In this document: piece by piece, positions 52,381-64,000 of the stretch
Numbering within the stretch: position 1 is the first letter of the stretch
Layout: each line of letters starts with the position of its first letter
Position numbers and translations under genes: made by a program
The notes under the pieces: model-generated
The model's database searches: none
The model's input: the letters and a program-made list of their open reading frames with translations, nothing else
Told to the model about the DNA's origin: nothing
Source: Pempheris klunzingeri
Lineage: Eukaryota; Chordata; Actinopteri; Acropomatiformes; Pempheridae
Direction: 5' to 3'
DNA: 64,000 bases
Assembly (NCBI RefSeq): GCF_042242105.1
Contig: NC_092029.1
Coordinates: 16,602,885-16,666,884 of the forward strand

Positions 52381-52705
52381 GGCGCATGCTTGTGGGTCCC
52401 TGCATGCAGACATGCTCCCCTGTGCGTGCAGACCAGTCACCCAAGCCGTGTCCAAAAGGTCGACACTCATTTGTCTCAAACATTTTGGGTCTCTGTGTGT
52501 TGCTGGTGAAGACGCGGCTTCACCAGTTTTCCAAATAACGTTGTCCACATCAAGACGGACTAAAGGCCTGCAACCCAGCAGCAGTAACAATTACTGTAAT
52601 ACCTTGTAAACAACCCAGCAGAGGACACATGTTACGCAACACCACATGACATGATAATTGTCTAAAACAGCCAGCATTTGCTTTGAAATTTGTTTTTTTC
52701 AATTC

Positions 52706-52940
52706 TTTAAGCTTTAGAGCAGATACAAGCAAAGGATGGGAATAAACCTTAAAGGGGAACTCCTTCAAAGTGTGTTTACAGGGTTTGAAGTTTGAAAATG
52801 ACAAAAAAAAACGTGGATCTGTAAGAGTAAGAAAGAAGTCAGCTCATCAGATCTCTGTAGCTTCCTGCTTGAGGCTAGCAGCCCCAGGCTACATTAGCCA
52901 CGACTAGGAAAACACACCTGAATCTGACTGATGAACTGAA
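52706..52940 (+). repeat. dispersed repeat, copy 1
   Basis: Shares with 55526-55800, in the same order: GCTTTAGAG..., AAAGGATGG, GGGAACTCC, GTTTACAGG, ATCAGA.CTCTGT, GCTAGCAGC and CACCTGAATCTGACTGA. The two copies have diverged and differ by insertions. Confidence 0.75.
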
Positions 52941-53411
52941 TCATAAAATAATTGACTAGACTAACTGCACGTTGGTCCAATCAGTCGTGCTTCCCAAATC
53001 ATTTCTACAGTTGGTTAAACAAACAGAGTGTGTCACAGCCTCACAGGTTCTGATAATAAAGCAGGTCCTGGGTGTTGAATGGTTAGGCTGTGTACCACAT
53101 AATGGATAATTTGTTTTTTGTTTTTTGTCCTTGTTGCTCGCCATATCTACGCTGTCAAGTGAAAGGCTGAAATGCCAAAATGAAGCACGATTTATTGTAA
53201 TAATAGTCCTAAAAATATTACTATTTCAGTCTGTCTGAACCATGAGGTTCTTGGAACTAGAGATATAATGACATCTCATCTGTCTGTTCTTCCACTTTAA
53301 AACAAATTCACTCTTCTTTACACAAACTCAGCCATCCTCCCCTATTCCCTGGTAATTAACACTCTTTCTAGTTTCTGAAATAAAATAACTCAAATCACTA
53401 TAACTATAACT

Positions 53412-53786
53412 GTAAGAGCCCTGGAAAGCGGCATCGCAGGTCCTTCCTCCCTGCTGCCATCAGACTTTACAACCAAATCTGCTCCCAGTAGACCAAAGAC
53501 CAAGAAAAAGGAACAAGTGCAATATTTCATATATATTTATATATTTTTATATTTCCCCATGTGCAATAGCCTTTATATCTCACCTCATTCTTTCATTCTT
53601 TCACCATACATTATTTTTTGTATATACTGTACATGTAAACATATATATATTTTTTATTTTTTATTCCCTTTCTTTGTATGTGTGAACTGTATCTTGTATG
53701 TGTGAATCAGAACTGCTGCTGACTTGAAATTTCCCCATTGTGGGATAAATAAAGGAATATCTTATCTTATCTTATCTTATCTTATA
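53412..53786 (+). mobile_element. 5'-truncated LINE (non-LTR retrotransposon) 3' end
   Basis: The start retains the end of the reverse-transcriptase open frame (RHRRSFLPAAIRLYNQ-like translation). An AT-rich 3' UTR follows, then GAAATTTCCCCATTGTGGGA, ATAAATAAAG and a tail of five or six ATCTT units. This is the typical end of fish LINEs that insert with a short tandem tail. Confidence 0.75.
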
Positions 53787-54042
53787 ACTGCTAAAGAACC
53801 TCATCCTCTAAAAAGAAATCAAAGATTCATTTCAAGTGTCACTCCCCCCGCAGCGGCTCCAGCGACTCAGTGGCTTTCTCCACATTTACATGAAATGATT
53901 TTTGCCCTCAAGTTTACGATCAGATGACAGGCTTGTTAAGAACGCGCAGCTAACCCATACCAGGTGATCCTCTGCAGCGAAGTCCTGTGAGATCATTGTT
54001 CCTCTCATGCATGTGCACCCCTGCTGTTCAATCTGGCAGCCG

Positions 54043-54045
<3 letters not shown>

Positions 54046-54073
<28 letters not shown>
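54046..54073 (+). repeat. (GT)14 microsatellite
   Basis: Uninterrupted GT repeat. Confidence 0.94.
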
Positions 54074-54099
54074 TTCGGCGGCATGCGTGAGCTCTGCGT

Positions 54100-57000
54100 A
54101 ACATGTTTATGATTTTGTGGTCATTCACAGTAAGAATGCTGGGCACAGTCCTCACCCTCCATTTACTTCACTCATTGTCAAGTTAAATATAATACTTTGG
54201 TATGAAGATGGCAAACAAATGAGACCAGGGGGTTGAAAAGTATCACATTCATCTTTGATTTGTTCTTCCATTTTGCAATTGAGGTGTTGCTGTTGTACTT
54301 TAATTCCCAGTAGTGATAGAAAATAGCACAAAAATATATTTTATTGAACTTATGTTAAATTTTCTGATTTGATTGATGGGTTTATGTTTCAGAAGAGGAA
54401 ATCCATTGAACGGATTGCATACAAACCAACCACAGACTTCCTGCATACCTGTGCCCCCGCCCCAAAAGTATTGCCACTCTCTTATATCTGTTTATGCATG
54501 ACCTTGTTTGTTTATCAGTTAGTATTGAGTACCTTGGACATGATATGTATGACGCTTGATCACTCATTTACTCCATCTCCTTGACAGCGTAATAAAGCCT
54601 CTCTGGGTCAGACAGAGGCCAAAAAACGTTGGCCAACATTTCCGTTAATCCTCTTGGAGCATCAGCTGGAGAAGAGGAAGTGTCAGCAGTTCTACTCGTG
54701 ACTTCTCCGCAGGCTCCAGGGTAAACAGGCCCTCGCGATCAATCACGACTACAAATATCTGAACGGTTTCCAAAATGCTAATGGGAGCCAGGTCTGCCGA
54801 GGCCTTGCCAGACGGAGAGGAGAGGTTCCTGCGAGTCTGTAAGGGGAATGTTTGGACAGCGAGAAGAAGCAAAGAAGGAAAATGTGACTTGTGATGCAAC
54901 ACAGACAGAATTACCTGCAGAGAAAGGTTCAGTTTGGGTTACCATTTCAGTACAGTAGGTTTTCAGTGGAAATCCATCATCCTGAAGAATAAGAGGGTCG
55001 TCTGGATATGAATACTTTGAGCTCTTAAGAATCCAGCAGACTTAGGTCTAAATACCCTCAAACCATTTCCAAATAAGAGGGATCTGAGTCCACTCAGAGG
55101 AGTCTGCGTGCACACGAGTGTTTGTATAAGAATGTGTCGTGTAGGTGGGTGATTGTACGTGTTTTCGTTTTGCAAGCAATGACATTATAAACATCCCATA
55201 ATTATCTCTGATTGCCTCTAGGACCCCCTGGCTCCTACAAACCCACAGTCGTAAAGCTGCTATCAGGACATGTGAGGCCCCGTCACATTTACAGCTTGAC
55301 CACAAATTGGTCCCCGTGGAAATAATCATCTGTGCTGAAATGGCTTTGTCGACACTAAAAACTACTCTTGTTTGTCGCACTTAAGCGTGTCTATTCTGCA
55401 CCCTTCTTTATTGCTGCAACTGATTATATATGTTACAGTGTAGATTGTCCTGTAAGTTTTTTTTTTTTTTATCATAATCTTAACATAGTTATGAAGTTTG
55501 TGAATCCTTTAACGGCTCTGAGAGGGAAGCTTTAGAGGAGATGCAATCAAAGGATGGCAGCAAGCACTAAATGGGAACTCCATCAACGTGCGTTTACAGG
55601 ACTTTGGGACAATTGCATCAAGTGGTGTCTTGTGGGTTGGTGTCGGTTGGGTCCGAACCCGACAAAATCTGGAGCTGCGGAGTTAGACAGAAGTAATCTG
55701 ATCAGACCTCTGTGGCCTGCTACTCATTTCTGCTTCAAGCTAGCAGCTCCATGCTACGTTAGGCCCCACTAGCATAACGCACCTGAATCTGACTGAACTG
55801 TCTGAAATCAAGTTGCATTGTGGATATTATTTACGCCAAGTTTTTGCAAGGAAGAACAATTAAAAAGAAGATAGCTCTGGCTCTGCAGCACTGATTTTGA
55901 TCTGACAACAGGTCCAACAATGTTAAAGGAGAACAATGTTAAATTAGTTAAATTAAATTAAATCTCCTTTAAGAATCAAACCCACAGCGACCAAAGACCT
56001 CACACCTAAAGACTATTTCAACCAACATTCACAGATTTCTGTCTGTCTTGACGCCTAAAAGGACTCCAGACTATAATTAGTGTCATGTCATCCAGACAAC
56101 AATAAAACACAGTTTCTTGCACGTTCCTGCATTAAAGCAGAAAATAAAGCAGGAAACTTCAGCTGAGTTGTGGCTCTGCCCAAAAACCTCATAAGATGAT
56201 TCACTGAAAGCCACACTATTTAACTTTTGCTTGTTGTTTTTGGCCAGTTTTTTAGTGTTATCTTGAAGCTGTCCAAATGTACAACCTTTGTGGATTAAGT
56301 CATATGATATGACTGACTGTGTGTATGCAGCCCTGTGAAAAGTGTTAAAACGCTGTCAAAACTTTTGACAAAGTGTCCTGTGTCTCTTTTAGAATGGTGG
56401 TCTATGGGGAAAAAGGTGGAAAAAATCAGTTTTCCTGTATGTTTTATTACATACATATGCAAATGAACCCCAGAAAAAGAAAACCTGTCCCTGCTAATGT
56501 TTATGCTTAGTGTGTGTGTGTGGGAAGGGGTAGTATTACAGTATGGAGGCACACAGTTGCATGGAGCCTAGTTGCATAATGCAAGGGAGAGGTTATTTAA
56601 ATTTTTCATGGCCAACATCCTTGCTTTGGCAGAGCTGCTGTGCTGAATCAACGAGGCCCAGCTTCACTTGAAATAAAACAGACAGGAGGAGAGAGAAAAA
56701 GCAGAGTAAAAAGCCTGAAAGCGGCAATTTCCATTTGGAGCAGCTGCACCTCTGTTATTCTAAACCCAGGGAGGGAAATGAAGAGAGGATTTTATACTGC
56801 AGCTCCTCCCAAAAACACTGGACGAGGGTTAACCAAGGGTCTGACGGTGTGTCTGTGCGGGGTCACGTATGTGTTAGTCACCTTTTAAAGGAAAATACTA
56901 CAGTCTATGTTAGGTTCAGCACATGTTTTAGGTTTTAGGTAGGAGATATCACATGCAGTTTACCAAATGTTAAATTGACAGAGAGCTGTTGATGTACTGG

Positions 57001-60000
57001 GGACACACAGATAATCTTGTCATCCATGTTTTCATAAATTAATAGATAAATTGACCTCCAGGACAATCACTCACCTGATGTTTATATTATTTTTTATGCT
57101 GTTTTGTACTTGATTTTTTGTAAATGAGATATTTTTGGACCTGCAAACACATTCAACACTGTGTTAGCAAACAGTTGTGTATTCACACATCCGGCAGATG
57201 AAGGAGAAACATTAGCATTCATTTGCTGTTTGTGTTTCTGTCAAAATGATTAATCCAATATTCTGTTTTGGTCTCCAACAGTTCCAGAGGGAATATCTGG
57301 CTCTTTGGCAGCTAAATGTTCTGCTAAGTTTACCAGCTACAGCCACTTTAATCAGATCATTTTCACTGAAATGACTTCCTACTGCTGAAAATGAGGAGCA
57401 AAAGATGAAATTGTAAGGTTGCAGGTCTTGAAACCAAAACAATGAGCTAAAAAATGTTAAAACGCTCCACAGATCTGAGAGGAACTACAGGGCAGCACCT
57501 TTCATATTACACTAATGGTCATTTCATCAGTGGCTCGTATAAAGATACTGATTAGCACAGCTTTAAAGACACAAATCCACTTCATTGGACAGTCATGGCT
57601 CACTCTTCTACTGCTGCAGCAGTTGGATGAAGAAGTGACTGCCTCTGGTTTGAAGCTAGAGGTTTTAAGATGAACTGAGTAGTAACAATGAATGTAGGGA
57701 ACACAAGCTGGAAGACAAACATGAAGGACCAGCGGGAAGATTTTTATTGCTGAAACATGGAGTGAGAGGGTGACACACAATTGCACTGCCTTGTTTCTAC
57801 TTGCATAACCAAGGAATCTGTCAAGTGTGGTCAGTCTTTGCAGGTTATTGATGAGCACCAGAGTTTGCAAACTGTCAGAAGCTATTTGTGACTGAGACGG
57901 GGAACGTTTATAGGCGATGGCAAAGTAGAAGAGAAATATGTTCTGCCATGTGGGCCGTGCATGACTCGTACACAGTTTGGCCTTTTTCCCCAAACAAGAA
58001 AAGCAATGAGAGAACACCCACCAACCCACAATAAGACCACCATCATGTTGCTGCTAAATTGTAGTGACAACATCCAGGACCCAGAGCTGAAGTTGTTTCA
58101 ACGAAATCTGTTGTTTGGCAAAGCTGGAGAACAAAGAAGGGCAAATGTAGATCATAAGCAAAACATCTCAGATTGCAAAAGAGAGGATCAGATGATCAAT
58201 TTCCGCTAAATCCCGAGAGCTCCTCTACATGCTCTGTCTAGAGCTGTATTCTCTGTTGTTCATAAAACAGACATATTTATTCAGATTGATTGGTGTTGTG
58301 TAATATTGTGTCATGTGTGATGCTGATTTATGCCTCTGAGGCGTTATTCATAATGATTTTTCACCAGGCTTCAATAACCGGGAAGAAGCATTTTAATGTA
58401 ATTAGCTTCGATGAAATACCCTTTTAAAAACAGAACCAGATCGTACGACAGTTTCTGGCGCCAGCAGGAGACACGCTGAATCAAAGAACCAAAAATAAAA
58501 CGAAGAAAAAAACCCAATCAGCCAATGTCGTTCAGCCAGTGAATGCAGACTAATCTTCTTCATTTGGCTGCAGCTTCACGCCAAACTCTAAGCTCATGGT
58601 TATAATAACACTGGACCTCATTTTTTCCTCTACAGCCATGCAAAGCAAACAAACATGTAATACTTTAATTTAGTCTCTGTATTAAATGTTAGGTTACTTA
58701 TTGAAATAACTTGACTTCAGAGTGTCTGAGGAAGCTGAGTCATTTTTCCTCTATTGGAGGAAAACAGTCTTACTGCACGGATTAGGAGCCGGGCCGGCGC
58801 TCAAGGTAAACAGGTGTGAGATGTGAAAATCGCAAGAGCGTATTTAACATGTCCATTAAATGTGAGGTTTTATTGTGCATTAATGTTGGTTTTCCTTTTA
58901 CCAGCTCTCCATCATGTTGACACAACTTCTCCACTCAGATGCACACATACGGCATGTTTCATATGTGTGGAGAACTCAGTAAAACTTCAGTTTATACTTC
59001 ATTTAAACACTCTGAAACCTCACTCACACCGTCGGATTTTCTTAACACCTCCATGTGATAACAGCAGCTATAGTTACTGACATTAGCCGCTGTTCTCTGT
59101 CGCATTAAAGCAACAAGGAACAACGACTCCAGTGATTTCTACACATACGTTCAAATACCAGGGGTCACTGTGTTCAGCAGCTGTTGTTTGCTGAAAACTA
59201 GTGTTGGCTGTGTGAGGTTAGTCAGGTTTATTCGCAACAGAGAAGAACAGTACATCGCTTCACACACAAGTGAGTTGAAGACATGGATGTGTATTATAAG
59301 AGCGAATCTGTGTTAGCTCTGTCTACGTTGTCTGGCAGAATAATCACAGCCGGGTGACAGAAAACAGGTCACTAACTGTCCGCTACTTGTGATTTTTCTG
59401 GGAATGTCGCCACCAACAAAGTTTTCAAGTGTTTTCATGAGTGTGCCATAGGCTTTATTAACATCGTGTTACCTCACTCAGTCCTACATGGTGACCCCCC
59501 CTTACCTCCAGGTTTTAAGCTAGACTAATCGCTAGCCTAGGCTAATTATTAATACACCTCCAAACCTACTCAATCATCCAAGTCTTGTAAATAGAATGAA
59601 TCAACATATTTCCCAGAATGTTGAAATATTCCTTTAAAAGAAACTAACAGGACATGTGGTCTTAATTCTTCTGTCATGCGCTAACAGGATAGAAAAACGA
59701 TCAGACCCACTTCGATTCCCCAACTTAAAAGGGACATAATAAACTTAAGAATGCCTCAGCAGGGTCAACAGCAGAGATCAGACTGTTCCTCCGCTGCCTG
59801 TTGTGACTCTGCAGACGCTCTCGTGCACTGAGCGAGCGTTCAGCCCTCCCAGCCTCCTCGCTGCACTCACTGCCAACAGAAATAGTGTCTCAAGCTGGAT
59901 GACTGATGTGGTTCAAAAGGTCTGTCCGGCCCTTTCCTTCCAAGTGAATGTCTTCAAATTTCATGGTGAGATCAGTAGTGCCAGTCTGCGCTCTCAACTC

Positions 60001-60340
60001 CGTTTGGACAGCAGCGACCTAACATTTAAGAGTCAATAAGATTTTGCTGAGAAACTACAAAAAAATAAGGCCAAGTTAAGGCACAATTAGCAACCCAATC
60101 GTTTTAGGGCCAAGTGCAGTAGTATCCTGTGAACCAGCTGTGTGTCTGAATCTGAAAAAGGACGTCTGTGCCTGGTGCATGTGAAGGAGAGCAGGTGGAG
60201 CTCCTGACGTGAGCTTTCATCAGTCTTGTTTGGGCAAAGCCTCATTGCAATCACAATTTCTTTCTTTTGTGTAGTTTCAATCATAGGCTCAAATAATCTA
60301 TTTATTTTTACTTGCTGACTCACTGCACACATTGCAGCAG
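54100..60340. other. gene-free stretch with possible conserved non-coding elements
   Basis: No recognisable gene. Besides the repeat at 55526-55800, two stretches (55170-55340 and 58310-58440) look less random than the surroundings and could be conserved non-coding DNA; this needs alignment. Confidence 0.4.
55526..55800 (+). repeat. dispersed repeat, copy 2
   Basis: Direct-orientation relative of 52706-52940, with extra sequence in the middle (GGGTTGGTGTCGGTTGGGTC). Confidence 0.75.
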
Positions 60341-60354
60341 GTGTGATCCCCCCC

Positions 60355-60461
<107 letters not shown>

Positions 60462-60567
60462 TAATGGTTACCTGAGTCACTGTGAAAGGCCAAGTGTGTT
60501 TTTACAGCTGTCTACGTAATGAGCTCTTTGGGGTCCTGTCAAGTGAACGCTTAGCTAACGTCTCAAC

Positions 60568-60570
60568 TGT

Positions 60571-60627
<57 letters not shown>

Positions 60628-60641
60628 TGTGTGTGTGTGTT
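60568..60641 (+). repeat. (GT)n microsatellite, inverted relative to (CA)52
   Basis: GT repeat of 74 bp with two interruptions (TTT near 60577, TAT near 60621), 109 bp downstream of (CA)52. Confidence 0.95.
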
Positions 60642-63600
60642 GGTCAATGTTAGGTAATGTCTCTTTGTGCCACCTCCCAGTCCTGGCAGATTTAATGCCA
60701 TAATGACTGAAACTGCACAACCTAAACTATGAATAAAAGCGACAGAGGGCTGAGAATTAAAAGTGGAATATAAAGAGAGTTGTTACATTAATGAGATGTG
60801 CAAACACTGCAGAGGTGAGAGGTTCACTTGCCAGTGCTGTCGATCTTAATAAAGATGTGAGCAGTCAGTGACTATTAAGAACAAACACGTCCAACATCCT
60901 TTCTAACTCAGGTAACTCAGAAGAAGAAGAATTTCATGAATCACTACAGTAGCAGGTGTTGTAATAAAAATAGCATTTGTGTTCTTTTCAATGGCAGGGA
61001 AGAGAAAAATCAATAGAAAAGCAGTGTTGTGTTCTTTTTATTGTTATCTAGGGAATGTGAATTTCATTAATTTTTCAGGATCTTGGTCATAAATCAAAGT
61101 ATTTGACAATAAAAAGTTAAGGAAACCAAGGTTATTCAGACAAATTATTACAATCAATCCTGAGGGGAAGGGGAAGGGCAATCTGTCCAGGAGCTGTTGA
61201 GAAATGTCATTCTAAAACAGAGGAAAAGTCAGAGAGTCATCAAAGTTAGTGGGAATCATCATCCAAGGACCACAAATGTATGCACCAAATTTTATGACAA
61301 TCCACCCAGAGATTATCGGTGTCAGCCTTGTTCTCTGGAAATACCAATACAGCAGAGCATGCAGGGAGGGAGGGAGGACATGACTCTAAAGGTACAGTAA
61401 ACTACTGGAGATTTGTGTTTACAGCACATCAAAGATGGCTACTGACTCATCCATCATGATCACATTGATATCAATACTATGTGTATTTGAAAGTATTCGC
61501 AATATCAGACAAGAGTGGACTGGACAATCACCTGTGGACAATGTTCACACACGGACTCAATCAGACATTACATGGATTTTTGTACCAGTGAGCTGGCAGG
61601 GTAAAATCAGTTTAATCAGATCCAACTGATTCAAGGCAACAGTGCGTGTGTGACAGGACATAATAACTGTTCAATCTGACTGATTGGACTGAAAGACCGA
61701 AATAGCAAAAAGTAATATCGGTCCAGTTCAAATTCAATATCCGTCAACTACATTAATCAGGCTGGAGCATTTTGTAATCATTTTTGTGACAAAGGCCGTC
61801 TAAACACAGAGCCTTCTATGATGAAACTTCTATATTTAAGATAAAGACCCAGCGATCACTCATTTGATCTGAGTGATGTGCAGGCATGACATCACATCAC
61901 TGAGTCAGCAGAAAGCAGTGGTCCTGTGAGGCGCGTTAGGTAACAAACCATTACTCCATTATGGCACATCACAGCTACTCAATCTACTTCACAGCCAATC
62001 AGCCCTGAAGTGTTCATGTGGAAAGAGGGAGAGAGGTGTTACATCCTGGTCATTAATGGCTTTCAGGAAAAAAAAAAAAAAGTTAAATTATGAAGTTAGA
62101 GCTTTCAGCCTGTTGCTAAGCCCGCGGGGTGATACAATTACCTGTATATGAAGCGGTGAAATATATTCCACCTGGGAAAGTCAGTCTTGGCAGAAGGTCC
62201 AGAGAGCACATCTGGCCTGGGGGTTTATGCTGGCTCTGCTCTGTGTTTTTCACCACAGCTATAGCACACCATGCCTTACTTCAGCTCCTGTGGCATAGCG
62301 AAGAGCTGCTCTCTTTCTCTCTGTCCATGTTGGAGACTGGAGATGGAGATGTTTTAACCTCATTTGCTGATGTTCTAATCCATCTCACAAAATTACAGTA
62401 CCTTCAGGTTAATTATACTTTTTAAAACCCACTGAATAAACTAAAAGCGGTGCAGTAAAAGCAATGCTGCTTTACTGAGTTACAAAAGGATGACATGGAC
62501 ACTAAAGAGGTTTTCATCTTGCCATACATTTGTGGTGTTTTTTTTTTTCCTCTAGGATTAGAGATGCTGAGCCACTGTAATAAGGAGAAAAACAGTAATT
62601 AAGCTCCCCCAGAAAATCCCCCTCCAGTGACCTCTGGCAATTTTAAAGTTCTCAAATATACCTTGCAAGTAACTTGTGGTGTACAGGGCAAACCAAAAAT
62701 GAACAAGTGATTCCTGCCAATTCAAACAGACCTTGGTTCCCCTGCCCCTTTTCTCATATTACTCAGCTGAACCTCAGTTTGATCGGGGCTGTGGTTGGTT
62801 GACAATCTGAAACATGATGCACTGCATGTTGCTGTAGCTCACAGAAAGGTGTGGATGGTGCTGACAGTGGAAAAGCCACTTTGAAATGATGAAATATTGA
62901 TTTATGTTTCTTCATAGGAAGACAAATTTCTGACACTTTAGTCCTGAGCTGGATGTGGTGACATCTGTAACTCTGCGCCCAGCAAATGTGTCCTCAAAAC
63001 GGTTTAGCAACAGTCCTGATGATTTATGGCTCCACTTGTGGGAATAGTTTAGATTTGCAGAAGTCTGCAGGAGGCCTCCCACACCACAAGGGAAAAAAAG
63101 AAAAATGCAGGGAAATGCTGCTAGTCCAATTGAAGGATGTCTACAGAGGATATAAAGTATAATTTGAATTCAAATCAGACATACAGACACACTATATACC
63201 ATATAGGAATAATCCTGGATTTTAATTATCTGTTTTCCTGCTTCATAGATCAGAAACAGCCATTTTACGCTTTTACTTAAGGTTTCTGAAGTGAAAGCAG
63301 CGAGTGGTTCTGAACTAAATGTTCGATGCTTATAGCGAAGAGTCGTGGGGACTGCAGAAATAAGGGATTTGAGTGGATTCTTGGAGGAAGTTTTTGTTGG
63401 AGATCAGGTTCCTAACATCCCACACGGCCTGTCATGTTCCAGCACTGAGAAAGAGGGAACTGCTGTGAAAATATCATTCAGCAGGAGATCAGGGCTGTCG
63501 CCACGGCCTGCTTCAGGGAGGTTATCAGCTGTTTTCAACAACAACAACACATCTACAGCAACACTGTTGATCGCACTGAAATATTCTGACAAGTATTTTG

Positions 63601-64000
63601 AAGATGATAAATGCTTTGCGATAGATAGCATAAAACAGGTGGCTTGGGGCATATCAGGTATCATTTTTGCCCCTTGATCTCTGGACTCTTATTTTTGTAC
63701 CCTACATTTTATTAAATTCCACTACAAACTGTAAAATGTTAATTGTAGGCCACATTTTTGGAAGGATCTTTAAATTACAACAACAGGCCAAATCTGGACA
63801 ATTGAATATCTTTGAGTCTGTGGCAGCAAACCTCAAAAATCCAATGGGAGGGGTTAACATGTGTTTTAAATTAATGACCGCTCCCTTTCCTTCACAGGGC
63901 AACAATAGCGCTCTGCTTTGGAGGTACAGTAGGATACTGACATGAACAAGACTGTTAAAAGAAGCTTTATTGAAGTTCGATGCAAGCCAGTCGCATTTCA
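60642..64000. other. gene-free end of the window
   Basis: No convincing coding exon. It contains a degenerate teleost repeat at 61250-61325 and AT-rich unique-looking DNA. Confidence 0.45.
61250..61325 (-). repeat. degenerate teleost repeat, inverted relative to 15880-16030
   Basis: GGAATCATCATCCAAGGACC, CAAATGTATGCACCAAATTT and TATGACAATCCACCCAGAG match the reverse complement of the 15890-15955 block. Confidence 0.55.

Noticed and set aside
51500-52400. Regularly spaced CA/GT runs resembling a repeat array such as CRISPR
   Set aside because: Plain dinucleotide repeats in both orientations with unequal spacing; vertebrate DNA.
57502-58029. 175-codon open frame on the minus strand
   Set aside because: No recognisable domain, irregular composition, not bracketed by splice sites; probably chance.
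63345-63677. 110-codon open frame on the plus strand
   Set aside because: No family resemblance and no supporting gene structure.

Overview
The window is vertebrate nuclear DNA, most likely from a percomorph teleost. The genes are split by GT-AG introns of about 100 bp to 3 kb. The proteins read as vertebrate orthologues, and intergenic DNA carries teleost dispersed repeats, a dead Tc1-like transposon, LINE 3' tails and many (TG)n/(CA)n microsatellites. The species cannot be named from the sequence.

Six protein-coding genes were reconstructed exon by exon with continuous reading phase. fmn1 (formin-1, + strand, 5' end outside the window, last codon at 20611) faces grem1 (gremlin-1, - strand, 21569-22108). 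Next come scg5 (7B2, - strand, 23445-26128), arhgap11a (- strand, 27406-29828) and a striated-muscle alpha-actin, actc1 (- strand, 31288-34032, promoter near 35.9 kb). ak7 (adenylate kinase 7, + strand, 41003-46618) follows. The order and relative orientation of fmn1-grem1-scg5-arhgap11a match human 15q13, so this is a conserved synteny block in compact form. ACTC1 is on the same human chromosome arm, whereas AK7 is on human chromosome 14.

From about 46.75 kb to 64 kb no convincing gene is visible. This part holds dispersed repeats, a LINE tail, a related pair of repeats 3 kb apart, long alternating purine-pyrimidine tracts, an inverted (CA)n/(GT)n pair and a few stretches that could be conserved non-coding elements.

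The genes do not form a pathway. The functional links are regulatory and historical: in mammals, introns of Fmn1 hold limb enhancers of Grem1, which is the usual explanation for the fixed order. ak7 is a cilia gene and has two RFX-type half sites 20 bp apart upstream of its start. actc1 has a TATA-like element and a CArG-like box. The most unusual observations are: an arhgap11a that ends at about 410 codons although mammalian proteins have about 1,000; in-frame stop-free introns in the same gene; a (TG)23 tract in place of the polypyrimidine tract of a conserved fmn1 exon; and an extra cysteine in gremlin. I found no prokaryote-style system, CRISPR array or new defence or mobile system.
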